A DNA stretch of 64,000 nucleotides from Streptomyces netropsis (GCF_014203545.1 NZ_JACHJG010000018.1:62001-126000); one strand, 5' to 3'; positions 41,498 through 49,688 are shown, numbered from the stretch's first letter. Notes: generated by a model from the sequence alone, not told the origin. Program-made: numbers and translations.

Positions 41498-42252
41498 TTG
41501 CTGTCCCCTTGTGTCTGCTGAGGTGTCCGGCGGGCCGCGGTGCGGGCCCGCTTGTGGTTGTACGGCTCGGCGGGCGCCGGCTCGCCGCGGAGTTCGGCGA
41601 GGAGTTCCGTGATCGCGGCCATGATCTTCTCGGTGGCCTCGCGCAGCACCTCGGCGGTCGGTTCCTTGCCGTAGTACGCGGAGAGGTCGACGGGCGGGCC
41701 CGCCGCGACCTTGAGCGTCTTGCGGGGGAAGAGCCGCAGCTTCTTCTCCTTGGCGTACGGCGGCATGGCCTCGTTGGCGCCCCACTGGGCGACCGGGATG
41801 ACCGGGGCCTTGGTGAGCAGGGCGACGCGGGCGGCCCCGGTCTTGCCCTCCATGGGCCACATGTCGGGGTCGCGGGTGAGGGTGCCCTCGGGGTAGAAGG
41901 CCACGCACTCGCCCTTGTTGATGGCGTCGACGGCGGCCCGGAAGGCGGTGGCGGCGTCGGTGGTCTCGCGGTAGACCGGGATCTGCCCGGTGCCGTGCAG
42001 CAACGTTCCGACGAAAGTGGTCTTGAACAGGGCGGCCTTGGCCAGGAAGCGGGGGACTCGCCCGGTGTTGTACTGGTAGTGGGCGTACGAGAGCGGGTCG
42101 AGATAGGAGTTGTGGTTGACCGCGGTGATGAATCCGCCGTCGGCCGGAATGTGCTCCATTCCCCTCCAGTCCCGCTTGAACAGAACCACGAGCGGCGGTT
42201 TTGCCAACACCGCCGTAAAGCGGTACCAGAAGCCGATTCTGTGGCGGGACAC
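41494..42252 (-). CDS. plsC: 1-acyl-sn-glycerol-3-phosphate acyltransferase (PlsC-like)
   Basis: Lysophosphatidate acyltransferase, 252 aa. NHNSYLDPL is the HxxxxD catalytic motif (written here as HNSYLD) and AFYPEGTLTRD the glycerophosphate-binding motif. VSRHRIGFWYRFTAVLAKPP is a membrane-proximal N-terminus. GTG at 42252 with AGAAGGG seven bases upstream; upstream codons to 42396 are not conserved. Coupled to gpsA. Divergent from cofC. Confidence 0.92.
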   Translation of the reverse strand: MSRHRIGFWYRFTAVLAKPPLVVLFKRDWRGMEHIPADGGFITAVNHNSYLDPLSYAHYQYNTGRVPRFLAKAALFKTTFVGTLLHGTGQIPVYRETTDAATAFRAAVDAINKGECVAFYPEGTLTRDPDMWPMEGKTGAARVALLTKAPVIPVAQWGANEAMPPYAKEKKLRLFPRKTLKVAAGPPVDLSAYYGKEPTAEVLREATEKIMAAITELLAELRGEPAPAEPYNHKRARTAARRTPQQTQGDSK

Positions 42253-42425
42253 TCGGACACCCTTCTCTTGGAACCTGTAGCCGGGCTCGGGGAGCCTCCG
42301 AACCCGGGGGCCGGACAAGTGTGGCCCCAGGTACCCGGTCTGTCGAGAACACCGTAACCCCGGCGGTCCTCGGCGGGCTGCGGCAGCAGGTGACAATAAG
42401 ACCCATGCGACGGGAGGGAGGGGAC

Positions 42426-43082
42426 GTGGTCTGGACGCTGGTGGTACCCGTGAAGCCGCTGGCCCTGGCCAAGAGCCGCCTCGCGGGCAGCACCGGGCGG
42501 CTGCCCCGGCCCACCCTCGCGCTGGCGTTCGCCCTGGACACCGTGGGCGCCGCGCTGACCTGCCGGGCCGTGCGGGATGTGGTGGTCGTCACGGACGATC
42601 GCCGGGCGGGGGCGGAGCTGGCCGCGCTCGGCGCCTGGGTGCTGCCCGAGCCGACGGGGGGCGGTGGCCTGAACGGTGCCCTCGCGCACGGGGCGCACAC
42701 CGCCCGGACGCGATGGCCGCATACCGGGGTGGCGACGCTCAACGCGGATCTGCCGGCACTGCGCCCCGCGGAACTCGGGCGGGTGCTCGATTCGGCCGCC
42801 GAATTCCCGCGCGCATTTCTCGCAGATGCCGCTGGAATCGGTACGACACTCCTGTCGGCGACCGCGGGAAATGAATTGGCGCCGGCGTTCGAGGGCCGGT
42901 CGCGTGCCCGTCACCGTGCTTCGGGAGCCCGGGAGATCGAGCTGGCCGGGGTGGATTCCGTACGCCAGGACGTGGATACGGAGCAGGATTTGCGGACGGC
43001 CCTGGCATTGGGCGTGGGCCCGCACACGGCGGCCGCGGCGGGCGGCCTCGCGGCCCCCGGCCCGGCGGTGGGGCTCGACTAG
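42426..43082 (+). CDS. cofC: 2-phospho-L-lactate/phosphoenolpyruvate guanylyltransferase (CofC/FbiD)
   Basis: Activates phospholactate or phosphoenolpyruvate with GTP for coenzyme F420 synthesis. 218 aa. VVWTLVVPVKPLALAKSRLAG is the family N-terminus and VATLNADLPALRPAEL the nucleotidyltransferase core. GTG at 42426 is set by GGAGG eight bases upstream; an ATG at 42405 overlaps that site and is less likely. Other F420 genes (fbiA/B/C) are not in the window. Confidence 0.87.
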   Translation: MVWTLVVPVKPLALAKSRLAGSTGRLPRPTLALAFALDTVGAALTCRAVRDVVVVTDDRRAGAELAALGAWVLPEPTGGGGLNGALAHGAHTARTRWPHTGVATLNADLPALRPAELGRVLDSAAEFPRAFLADAAGIGTTLLSATAGNELAPAFEGRSRARHRASGAREIELAGVDSVRQDVDTEQDLRTALALGVGPHTAAAAGGLAAPGPAVGLD

Positions 43083-43091
43083 GCTGGCCCC

Positions 43092-43304
43092 ATGCAGGCC
43101 ACCGCGTACACCTACGACCCTCAGACCCGCGCCGGGAGCGTGCTCCTGGACGACGGCACCCCGGTGCCCTTCGACGCGGCGGCGTTCGACGCGGGCGGCC
43201 TGCGGCTGCTGCGGCCCGGGCAGCGCGTGCGGATCGAACTCGGCGAGGCCCAGGGCGGCGACGCGGGCCGACGCGTGACGTTGGTGACGCTGCAGACCTT
43301 CTAG
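43092..43304 (+). CDS. Small cold-shock-like (OB-fold) protein
   Basis: A 70-aa protein, MQATAYTYDPQTRAGSVLLD, then DGTPVPFDAAAFDAGGLRLL and RPGQRVRIELGE. The pattern resembles a shortened cold-shock OB-fold, but the RNP motifs are not clear. It is conserved next to hupS in streptomycetes. Starts nine bases after the cofC stop, so probably co-transcribed. Function unknown. Confidence 0.8.
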   Translation: MQATAYTYDPQTRAGSVLLDDGTPVPFDAAAFDAGGLRLLRPGQRVRIELGEAQGGDAGRRVTLVTLQTF

Positions 43305-43410
43305 CTTCCCGGGGGCGGCTTCCCGGGGCGGCTCCCGGTACATCGGGCGGCTCCCCGCACAAGGGCCTCGGAGCTTCTCCTCCGCGCCCTCTTCGCCGTA
43401 CACACACCGC

Positions 43411-43440
43411 GGGCCGGGCTCCCCGAGGGGAGCCCGGCCC
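43411..43440. terminator. Bidirectional hairpin, small OB-fold gene / hupS
   Basis: GGGCCGGGCTCCCC (43411-43424) pairs perfectly with GGGGAGCCCGGCCC (43427-43440). Confidence 0.75.
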
Positions 43441-43464
43441 GGCGCGTGACGCCGTGCGTCGCCG

Positions 43465-44169
43465 TTACTTCTTCTTGGCGGCCGTCTTCTTGGCGGTGGT
43501 CTTGCGCGCGGTGGTCTTGCGCGCCGGAGCCTTGGTCGCCGTGGCCTTCTTGGCGGGCGCGGTCTTCTTGGCCGTGGTCTTCTTGGCGGCGGCCGTGGTG
43601 GCCTTCTTCGCCGGGGTCGCCTTCTTGGCGGCGGCCTTGGTGGCGGTGGCCGTCGTCTTCTTGGCGGTGGCCTTCTTCGCGGTGGTGGCCTTCTTGGCCG
43701 CTGCCGCGGTGGTGGTCTTCTTCGCCGTGGTCTTCGCCGCGGTCTTCTTCGCGGTGGTGGCCGTGGTGGCCTTCTTCGCGGCCGCCTTCTTGGCGGTGGC
43801 CTTCTTGGCCGCGGCCTTGGCGGTGGTCTTGACGCCACCGGAAAGGCTGCCCTTGGGCGCCTTCTTCACCGCGACATCGTTCTTCGGGAGCTTCTTCGAG
43901 CCGCTCACCAGGTCCTTGAAGCCCTGACCCGCGCGGAAGCGGGGCACCGAGGTCTTCTTGACCCGGACGCGCTCACCCGTCTGCGGGTTGCGGGCGTAAC
44001 GGGCCGGACGGTCGACCTTCTCGAACGAGCCGAAGCCGGTGACCGAGACCCGGTCGCCGGAGACCACCGCACGGACGATCGCGTCGAGTACCGCGTCGAC
44101 AGCGTCTGCGGCCTGCTGACGGCCGCCGAGCTTGTCGGCAATCGCTTCAACGAGCTGCGCCTTGTTCAC
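43465..44169 (-). CDS. hupS: HU-family DNA-binding protein with histone H1-like tail (HupS type)
   Basis: A 234-aa nucleoid protein. Residues 1-92 are a full HU domain (MNKAQLVEAIADKLGGRQQA, GFGSFEKVDRPARYARNPQTG). From about residue 105 there is a lysine/alanine/threonine repeat tail (units such as TAKKATAKKA and AAKKTTAKKT) like eukaryotic H1. In Streptomyces this protein helps compact DNA in spores and protects it. GTG at 44169 with AAGGGG upstream. The tail length is likely variable between strains because the coding repeats are degenerate copies. Confidence 0.95.
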   Translation of the reverse strand: MNKAQLVEAIADKLGGRQQAADAVDAVLDAIVRAVVSGDRVSVTGFGSFEKVDRPARYARNPQTGERVRVKKTSVPRFRAGQGFKDLVSGSKKLPKNDVAVKKAPKGSLSGGVKTTAKAAAKKATAKKAAAKKATTATTAKKTAAKTTAKKTTTAAAAKKATTAKKATAKKTTATATKAAAKKATPAKKATTAAAKKTTAKKTAPAKKATATKAPARKTTARKTTAKKTAAKKK

Positions 44170-44190
44170 GTCTTCCCCTTCGGAGACATT

Positions 44191-44212
44191 GCTGGAACGA
44201 ATGCGTTCCAGC
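44191..44212 (-). promoter_or_regulatory. Palindrome in the hupS leader
   Basis: GCTGGAACG (44191-44199), loop AATG, CGTTCCAGC (44204-44212): a perfect 9-bp inverted repeat between the promoter and ribosome-binding site of hupS. It could be an operator or an mRNA hairpin. Confidence 0.55.
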
Positions 44213-44220
44213 CTTTTCGC

Positions 44221-44249
44221 ACGTTAGGCAGATATATACCGCAAATCAA
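44221..44249 (-). promoter_or_regulatory. hupS promoter, vegetative sigma type
   Basis: On the minus strand TTGATT (44249-44244), exactly 17 bases, then TAACGT (44226-44221). A good match to the HrdB consensus. Confidence 0.65.
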
Positions 44250-44294
44250 ACACGAAACGGTCTAATCACCCTTGTGCCGCAACGAACTCGACCA

Positions 44295-44540
44295 TCACGG
44301 AGTTCCGTCGGGGTCGGGCTCTTCGGGGAAACGGCCCTCGTCGAGGTCGTTCATCAGCCGGTCCAGACGCCTTGCCGCGCCTGAGAGATCGTGCTTTGCC
44401 GCGGCCGTGATGACCAGCAGCTTCCGGGACAGCGCCATCCGTACGCCCTCCGGGACTTGCAGTGCGCGCACCCTTGTGTGCGCTTCCTTGAGTTGGTCGG
44501 CGACGAGCCGGTAGAGCTCGAGTTGGCTGTCGCGTTCCAT
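44295..44540 (-). CDS. Small conserved hypothetical protein
   Basis: An 81-aa, highly charged helical protein, MERDSQLELYRLVADQLKEA then HTRVRALQVPEGVRMALSRK, ending in an acidic proline-rich tail. It is conserved between hupS and leuD in streptomycetes as I recall, with no known function. ATG at 44540 is chosen; the upstream frame overlaps the leuD terminator region. Confidence 0.7.
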   Translation of the reverse strand: MERDSQLELYRLVADQLKEAHTRVRALQVPEGVRMALSRKLLVITAAAKHDLSGAARRLDRLMNDLDEGRFPEEPDPDGTP

Positions 44541-44594
44541 GCACCGATTGTGCCATCTGAGGCGAGTTGTCGCTTCACAGGGCCTCAACAGAGC

Positions 44595-44628
44595 GATGCG
44601 CCCCCTGTCCGAAGACAGGGGGCGCATC
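44595..44628 (-). terminator. Terminator of leuCD
   Basis: GATGCGCCCCCTGTC (44595-44609) pairs perfectly with GACAGGGGGCGCATC (44614-44628), loop CGAA, about 80 bases beyond the leuD stop. Confidence 0.8.
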
Positions 44629-44709
44629 ATGCCAAACCCTGGGTGAGCAGCGAAAATCCGGGGTCCCTCCAGGGCTCCGACGATGGGCCGTTCGGGCCCG
44701 AAATTGATG

Positions 44710-45303
44710 TCAGATCCGGGCCGTGGACGGCTTGTAGGAAGGCCTCCGGGCCTCGTAGGCGGCGATGTCGGCCTCTTGCCGGAGGGTCAGGCTGATGTCG
44801 TCCAGCCCCTCCAGGAGTCGCCACCGGGCGTTCTCGTCAAGGTCGAATCCAGCCGTGATTCCCTCGGCCCGGACCTCGCGTGCGACGAGGTCCACCGTCA
44901 CCTCGGCGGTGGGGTCGGCTTCGGTCAGCTCCCAGAGCGCGTCGACGGTCTCCTGCGGCAGGACGACGGTCAGCAGGCCGTTCTTGAGCGAGTTCCCACG
45001 GAAGATGTCGGCGAAGCGCGAGGAGACCACGGCCTTGAAGCCGTAGTTCTGCAGCGCCCACACCGCGTGCTCGCGGGAGGAGCCGGTGCCGAAGTCGGGG
45101 CCGGCGACCAGCACCGTGGCACCCGCGCGCTCGGGCCGGTTCAGCACGAACTCCGGGTCCTTGCGCCAGGCCTCGAAGAGCCCGTCCTCGAAGCCGTCGC
45201 GGGTCACCTTCTTGAGCCAGTGCGCCGGGATGATCTGGTCGGTGTCGACATTTCCGCGGCGCAGCGGGACGGCCCGGCCGGTGTGCGTGGTGAATGCTTC
45301 CAT
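44710..45303 (-). CDS. leuD: 3-isopropylmalate dehydratase small subunit
   Basis: Swivel-domain subunit of isopropylmalate isomerase in leucine synthesis. 197 aa. VPLRRGNVDTDQIIPAHWLK and GPDFGTGSSREHAVWALQNYG are the family signatures. ATG at 45303, six bases after the leuC stop, in a leuCD operon with divergent ndgR. Confidence 0.97.
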   Translation of the reverse strand: MEAFTTHTGRAVPLRRGNVDTDQIIPAHWLKKVTRDGFEDGLFEAWRKDPEFVLNRPERAGATVLVAGPDFGTGSSREHAVWALQNYGFKAVVSSRFADIFRGNSLKNGLLTVVLPQETVDALWELTEADPTAEVTVDLVAREVRAEGITAGFDLDENARWRLLEGLDDISLTLRQEADIAAYEARRPSYKPSTARI

Positions 45304-45309
45304 GACTGT

Positions 45310-46743
45310 TCAGGCCCCCACGGGAGTCGTGACGTCGGACGCGGCGGCCAGATCGGCCGGGGAGGCCAGATGGCCCAGTACCGCGGTGGCGGCGGCGACC
45401 TGGGGCGAGACCAGGTGGGTGCGGCCGCCCTTGCCCTGCCTGCCCTCGAAGTTGCGGTTGGAGGTCGACGCGGACCTCTCGCCGGGCGCGAGTTGGTCGG
45501 GGTTCATACCGAGACACATCGAACAGCCGGCGTGCCGCCACTCGGCACCGGCGGCGGTGAACACCTTGTCCAGCCCCTCCTCGACGGCCTGCAGCGCCAC
45601 GCGCACGGACCCGGGGACGACCAGCATCCGGACGCCGTCGGCGACCTTCCGGCCCTCGATGACGTCGGCGACGGAGCGCAGGTCCTCGATCCGGCCGTTG
45701 GTGCACGAGCCCACGAAAACGGTGTCCACCCGGATGTCGCGGAGCGCCTGACCCGCCGTCAACCCCATGTATTCCAGGGCCTTTTCGGCGGCGAACCGCT
45801 CGGAGGCGTCCTCGTAGGAGGCGGGGTCGGGAACGGCGGCGGACAGCGGGGCGCCCTGGCCCGGGTTGGTGCCCCAGGTGACGAACGGGGAGAGCTCGGT
45901 GGCGTCGATGACGACCTCGTGGTCGAAGACCGCGTCGTCGTCGGTGCGCAGGGTGCGCCAGTACGCGACGGCGGCGTCCCAGTCCGCGCCCCGGGGGGCG
46001 TGGGCCCGTCCTTCCAGGTAGGCGAAGGTGGTCTCGTCGGGGGCGATCATGCCGGCCCGCGCGCCCGCCTCGATGGACATGTTGCAGACGGTCATCCGGG
46101 CTTCCATCGACAGCTTCTCGATGGCGGAGCCGCGGTATTCGATGACGTAGCCCTGACCGCCGCCGGTGCCGATCCTGGCGATGACGGCGAGGATCAGGTC
46201 CTTGGCGGAGACGCCGTCCGGCAGCGCGCCCTCGACGGTGACGGCCATGGTCTTGAAGGGGGCGAGCGGCAGCGTCTGGGTGGCCAGCACGTGCTCGACC
46301 TGGCTGGTGCCGATGCCGAACGCCAGCGCGCCGAAGGCGCCGTGGGTGGAGGTGTGGCTGTCGCCGCAGACGACGGTGGTGCCGGGCTGGGTCAGCCCCA
46401 GCTGCGGGCCCACGACGTGGACGACGCCCTGCTCGACGTCGCCCAGCGGGTGCAGTCGCACGCCGAACTCCGCGCAGTTCTTGCGCAGCGTCTCCAGCTG
46501 GGCCCGGGAGACCGGGTCCGCGATGGGCTTGTCGATGTCGAGGGTGGGGGTGTTGTGGTCCTCCGTGGCGATGGTCAGGTCGAGGCGGCGGACGCCGCGG
46601 CCGGCCTTGCGCAGACCGTCGAAGGCCTGCGGGCTGGTGACCTCGTGCAGCAGGTGCAGATCGATGAAGAGGAGGTCGGGCTCGCCTTCGGCGCGCGTGA
46701 CGACGTGGTCGTCCCAGACCTTCTCCGCGAGTGTCCGTCCCAT
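45310..46743 (-). CDS. leuC: 3-isopropylmalate dehydratase large subunit
   Basis: The [4Fe-4S] aconitase-family subunit converting 2- to 3-isopropylmalate. 477 aa. Cluster cysteines lie in VFVGSCTNGRIEDLR and CSMCLGMNPDQL. FIDLHLLHEVTSPQAFDGLR and VCGDSHTSTHGAFGALAFGIG are typical. ATG at 46743 with GGAGGGACAG upstream. Probably repressed or activated by NdgR through the palindrome in the 128-bp divergent region. Confidence 0.97.
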   Translation of the reverse strand: MGRTLAEKVWDDHVVTRAEGEPDLLFIDLHLLHEVTSPQAFDGLRKAGRGVRRLDLTIATEDHNTPTLDIDKPIADPVSRAQLETLRKNCAEFGVRLHPLGDVEQGVVHVVGPQLGLTQPGTTVVCGDSHTSTHGAFGALAFGIGTSQVEHVLATQTLPLAPFKTMAVTVEGALPDGVSAKDLILAVIARIGTGGGQGYVIEYRGSAIEKLSMEARMTVCNMSIEAGARAGMIAPDETTFAYLEGRAHAPRGADWDAAVAYWRTLRTDDDAVFDHEVVIDATELSPFVTWGTNPGQGAPLSAAVPDPASYEDASERFAAEKALEYMGLTAGQALRDIRVDTVFVGSCTNGRIEDLRSVADVIEGRKVADGVRMLVVPGSVRVALQAVEEGLDKVFTAAGAEWRHAGCSMCLGMNPDQLAPGERSASTSNRNFEGRQGKGGRTHLVSPQVAAATAVLGHLASPADLAAASDVTTPVGA

Positions 46744-46838
46744 CGCTGTCCCTCCGGCCGGCGTCGCTGCCGACCCAACTCGTGTGCCAGTGGGGTCCTG
46801 TCCATCCAGGTTGGCGCCTATCTCGGAAAATTGAACTT

Positions 46839-46859
46839 GCGTTTCACACTGTGAGACGC
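46839..46859. promoter_or_regulatory. NdgR (IclR-type) operator candidate
   Basis: GCGTTTCACA, C, TGTGAGACGC: arms of ten bases, nine paired, centred at 46849, in the leuC-ndgR divergent region 13 bases before ndgR. Size and shape fit an IclR-family site. It could control both directions. Confidence 0.65.
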
Positions 46860-46871
46860 GAATATCGTTTC

Positions 46872-47600
46872 ATGGACAACTCTGGTGGCGCCTCGAGTGG
46901 CGTGGGCGTTCTCGACAAGGCGGCTCTGGTGCTGAGCGCTCTGGAGTCCGGTCCGGCCACACTGGCCGGGCTGGTGGCGGCGACCGGGCTCGCCCGGCCG
47001 ACGGCGCACCGGCTCGCGGTGGCGCTGGAGCACCACCGGATGGTGGCGCGGGACATGCAGGGCCGTTTCATCCTCGGCCCCCGGCTCAGCGAGCTGGCGG
47101 CGGCGGCCGGCGAGGACCGGCTGCTGGCCACGGCCGGCCCGGTGCTCACGCATCTGCGGGACGTGACGGGCGAGAGCGCGCAGCTCTACCGCCGCCAGGG
47201 CGACATGCGGATCTGTGTGGCGGCCGCGGAGCGGCTGTCCGGACTGCGGGACACCGTGCCGGTCGGCTCGACCCTGCCGATGAAGGCGGGCTCGGCGGCC
47301 CAGGTGCTCATGGCCTGGGAGGAGCCCGAGCGGCTGCACCGCGGTCTGCAGGGGGCCCGCTTCACGGCGACCGCGCTCTCGGGCGTCCGGCGCCGGGGCT
47401 GGGCCCAGTCGATCGGCGAGCGGGAGCCGGGCGTCGCCTCGGTCTCCGCGCCCGTGCGCGGCCCCTCCAACCGCGTGGTGGCCGCCGTGTCGGTCTCCGG
47501 CCCCATCGAGCGGCTGACCCGCCACCCGGGCCGGATGCACGCCCAGGCGGTCATCGACGCCGCCCTGAGGCTCAGCGAGGCCCTGCGCCGCAACGGCTGA
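46872..47600 (+). CDS. ndgR: NdgR/AreB, IclR-family regulator of leucine and amino-acid metabolism
   Basis: A 242-aa IclR-family protein. The winged helix-turn-helix is LAGLVAATGLARPTAHRLAV, followed by the effector domain (GESAQLYRRQGDMRICVAAAERLSGLRDTVPVGSTLPMK-like, read in segments). In Streptomyces this gene, divergent from leuCD, controls branched-chain amino-acid genes and affects antibiotic production. ATG at 46872; the open frame upstream overlaps leuC and is not coding. Confidence 0.93.
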   Translation: MDNSGGASSGVGVLDKAALVLSALESGPATLAGLVAATGLARPTAHRLAVALEHHRMVARDMQGRFILGPRLSELAAAAGEDRLLATAGPVLTHLRDVTGESAQLYRRQGDMRICVAAAERLSGLRDTVPVGSTLPMKAGSAAQVLMAWEEPERLHRGLQGARFTATALSGVRRRGWAQSIGEREPGVASVSAPVRGPSNRVVAAVSVSGPIERLTRHPGRMHAQAVIDAALRLSEALRRNG

Positions 47601-47628
47601 CCCGCTTCGCCGAGACGACCGCCCGTGC

Positions 47629-47656
47629 GCGGGTGACCGCCCGTGCGGTCACCCGC
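47629..47656. terminator. Hairpin between ndgR and the MEDS-ATPase gene
   Basis: GCGGGTGACCGC (47629-47640) pairs with GCGGTCACCCGC (47645-47656), loop CCGT, between convergent genes; the right arm covers the end of the minus-strand gene. Confidence 0.7.
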
Positions 47657-48617
47657 ACTCCGCGTCACGCAGGCCCGCGAGGCGTAGGCCGAGGCGGGTG
47701 CGGGGGCCCTCCGCGCACACCTCCAGGGACTCGCTGAGGGTGCGCGCGAGCCAGAGGCCGTCCTCGGGGTCCGGCGCCTCGGCGGGCGGCAGGAAGCCGG
47801 CGAAGGCCGGCACGCTCGCGCCGTGGGGGTCGTCGCGCAGCAGCTCGCAGGCCAGGGCGCCCGGCACCTCCCAGATCCGCAGGGCGACCCGGGCGCCGTC
47901 GGCGGCCAGCAGATAGCCCGCCGCCTCGGCGACGGCGAACTCGGCCAGGGCGAGCCGCTCGCCCGTCAGACCCGCCACGGCCGCCCGCTCACGGGCGAAG
48001 AGCCGCACGGCCGAGGCGTCGGCCGTCGGGCCCATCCGCGCGGCCGTGGCCGGGGCGGTGTCGGGCGGCGGTCCGATCGCCGCCGCGTACGCCAGCGGAT
48101 CCGTGTAACGGGCACAGGGGTGTGCCCGCTCGCCGTCCATCCGCACGGGGTGCGTGACGCAGGCGGCCGCCGCCACGTCGGCGGACACGGCCCGGGTGTC
48201 GTACGGGCAGATCATCCAGACCGGCAGCTCGGCGAGCAGCACGTTGAGCCCGGATTCCATCCGCTTCCACTCGGCGACCTGCCGGGCGGACCTGCCGCCC
48301 CACATCGGCTCGGCGAGCATCCGCATCCGCCGCCCGGGCCGGGCGCGCCGGTCGTGGTAGCGCAGGAAGGCGGAGACGCGCTCCACGGGCCGACGGCCGA
48401 AGTAGGCGGTCTCGGCGGTGTCCAGGGCGTGCGCCCGCTCGCCGAGGGCGTCCCGGAGCAGCTCGATGTTGGCGGGCGTCGTCGCGGCCAGCACGGGCTC
48501 CCCGGCCACCAGCCCGTCACGGACGAACGGCAGGGCCGTCGCCAGGAACTCCTCGTCGCTCCCGTACAGACAGGCGTGATGGACGAATCCGGTGCCGTCG
48601 GCGTGGTCAGTAGGCAT
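47649..48617 (-). CDS. MEDS-domain protein with C-terminal HATPase (RsbA-like anti-sigma regulator)
   Basis: A 322-aa protein. Residues 10-170 form a MEDS sensory domain (VHHACLYGSDEEFLATALPF, VSAFLRYHDRR, WMICPYDTRAV). Residues about 205-320 resemble an RsbW-type HATPase (LTGERLALAEFAVAEAAGYLL, DGLWLARTLSESLEV). The usual N-box asparagine is missing: the segment reads FAVAEAAGYLL where family members have an EAVxNA-type motif, so ATP binding may be weak. Its ATG overlaps the end of the upstream MEDS-STAS gene by 11 bases. Likely a partner-switching regulator of an unknown sigma factor. Confidence 0.82.
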   Translation of the reverse strand: MPTDHADGTGFVHHACLYGSDEEFLATALPFVRDGLVAGEPVLAATTPANIELLRDALGERAHALDTAETAYFGRRPVERVSAFLRYHDRRARPGRRMRMLAEPMWGGRSARQVAEWKRMESGLNVLLAELPVWMICPYDTRAVSADVAAAACVTHPVRMDGERAHPCARYTDPLAYAAAIGPPPDTAPATAARMGPTADASAVRLFARERAAVAGLTGERLALAEFAVAEAAGYLLAADGARVALRIWEVPGALACELLRDDPHGASVPAFAGFLPPAEAPDPEDGLWLARTLSESLEVCAEGPRTRLGLRLAGLRDAECG

Positions 48618-49500
48618 GCGCGGCCCCCAGCCGGAGGCCGGGTGTCCGGTCCCAGCCGATGAGAGTGATGACGCGCAGCAGATGGGGCAGCAGCCCCGTC
48701 AGCTCGACGGCGTAGTGGCGGGCGGCACGGGCCCTGGCGAAGGTCATCAGCAGCCGCAGCCCGCCGAGGTCCAGGAATTCCACCCGGGACATCTCCAGGC
48801 GGACGTCGCCCCTGACGGCCGCGACCGACTGCAGGGCCTCCCTGAGGTGCCCGTGCGAGCCGGCGTCGACCGCCCCCTCGATCCGCAGGCCCGGGGGGCT
48901 GAAAGTGCGGACCACGACCAGATCGGCCGTGCGGACGAGTGGATCCACTTCGACGCTCCTGGGGTGGGCGGCCGCGAGGGCGTCCAGTGCGGCGGGGTCA
49001 CAGCGGCGGAGGTCGTACTGGCAGACGGCCAGCGCCTCGTCGTCGACGAACTCCGCGGCCAGCAGGGCTTCGTACCGCAGCAGGCGGTGGACGTCGCGCC
49101 CGTTGCGCAGGAGGGTGCCCAGATCGGCCGCGATCCGCAGGGTGCGGTAGCCCTCCCGGCGGCTGCGGTCGGCGGCGGCCCGGAGCCGCTCCAGGAGGGC
49201 GGCGGGCTCCAACTCCCCCCGGCCGGAGGAGTCTTCCTCCGGGCCCACGATCTCCAGCCGTCCGGACAGGTCCGGCGGCCCGGCGGGGAAGCGGCAGCGG
49301 TCCAGCAGGGCCTCGTGGCCGGTCGGGCCCCCCTCCCCCGCGAGATAGAGGATCTTGTCCTTGGCGTCCAGGCCCCCGAGCAGGAAGCCGCCCAGGAGTA
49401 AGGCACGCTCCTCGTCCGAGTCGAAGAGGAGGCACGCGTGGTCGCCGGGCCGGAGATCACCGACGTGGACCCGGCGGCGCCCGCCGTGGGGATGGACCAT
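48607..49500 (-). CDS. MEDS-STAS domain protein with a TTA codon
   Basis: A 297-aa protein. The N-terminal MEDS domain (DHACLLFDSDEERALLLGGF, KDKILYLAGEGG, CQYDLRRCDPAAL) is followed by a C-terminal STAS domain (about 205-285, LEMSRVEFLDLGGLRLLMTFARAR). Where anti-anti-sigma factors carry a phosphorylatable serine after the aspartate (D-S-x-G), this has D-L-G-G. Codon 34 (49399-49401) is TTA, so translation should need the bldA leucyl-tRNA. It is the first gene of a two-gene unit with the overlapping MEDS-ATPase gene. Confidence 0.83.
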   Translation of the reverse strand: MVHPHGGRRRVHVGDLRPGDHACLLFDSDEERALLLGGFLLGGLDAKDKILYLAGEGGPTGHEALLDRCRFPAGPPDLSGRLEIVGPEEDSSGRGELEPAALLERLRAAADRSRREGYRTLRIAADLGTLLRNGRDVHRLLRYEALLAAEFVDDEALAVCQYDLRRCDPAALDALAAAHPRSVEVDPLVRTADLVVVRTFSPPGLRIEGAVDAGSHGHLREALQSVAAVRGDVRLEMSRVEFLDLGGLRLLMTFARARAARHYAVELTGLLPHLLRVITLIGWDRTPGLRLGAAHAY

Positions 49501-49544
49501 GCGGGAATTATCGAGGCGGCATCCGGCGGTGCGGAAGAGCGCAC

Positions 49545-49582
49545 GAAAAAATGCCCTCCGCTCGCGCGAAAGGCATTTTTTC
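49545..49582 (-). terminator. Intrinsic terminator of the tRNA cluster
   Basis: GAAAAAATGCC (49545-49555) pairs with GGCATTTTTTC (49572-49582). On the minus strand the stem ends in a run of six U. Placed eight bases after the last tRNA. Confidence 0.9.
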
Positions 49583-49589
49583 TTTCTTG

Positions 49590-49662
49590 TACCCCCGACC
49601 GGATTCGAACCGGCGCTACCGCCTTGAGAGGGCGGCGTGCTAGGCCGCTACACAACGGGGGC
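49590..49662 (-). tRNA. tRNA-Glu (anticodon CTC)
   Basis: A 73-base cloverleaf: CCGCC-CTCTCAA-GGCGG anticodon arm, T arm GCCGG-TTCGAAT-CCGGT. No CCA is encoded. Acceptor pair 1-72 is G-U. Identical to the copies at 49773 and 49908. Confidence 0.96.
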
Positions 49663-49688
49663 TAGCTTTGTTTGCAGAGCTATCTGCG

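Noticed and set aside
43446..43832. Tryptophan-rich open frame antisense to the hupS tail
   Set aside because: Arises from the complement of the lysine codon repeats; no start context or family resemblance.
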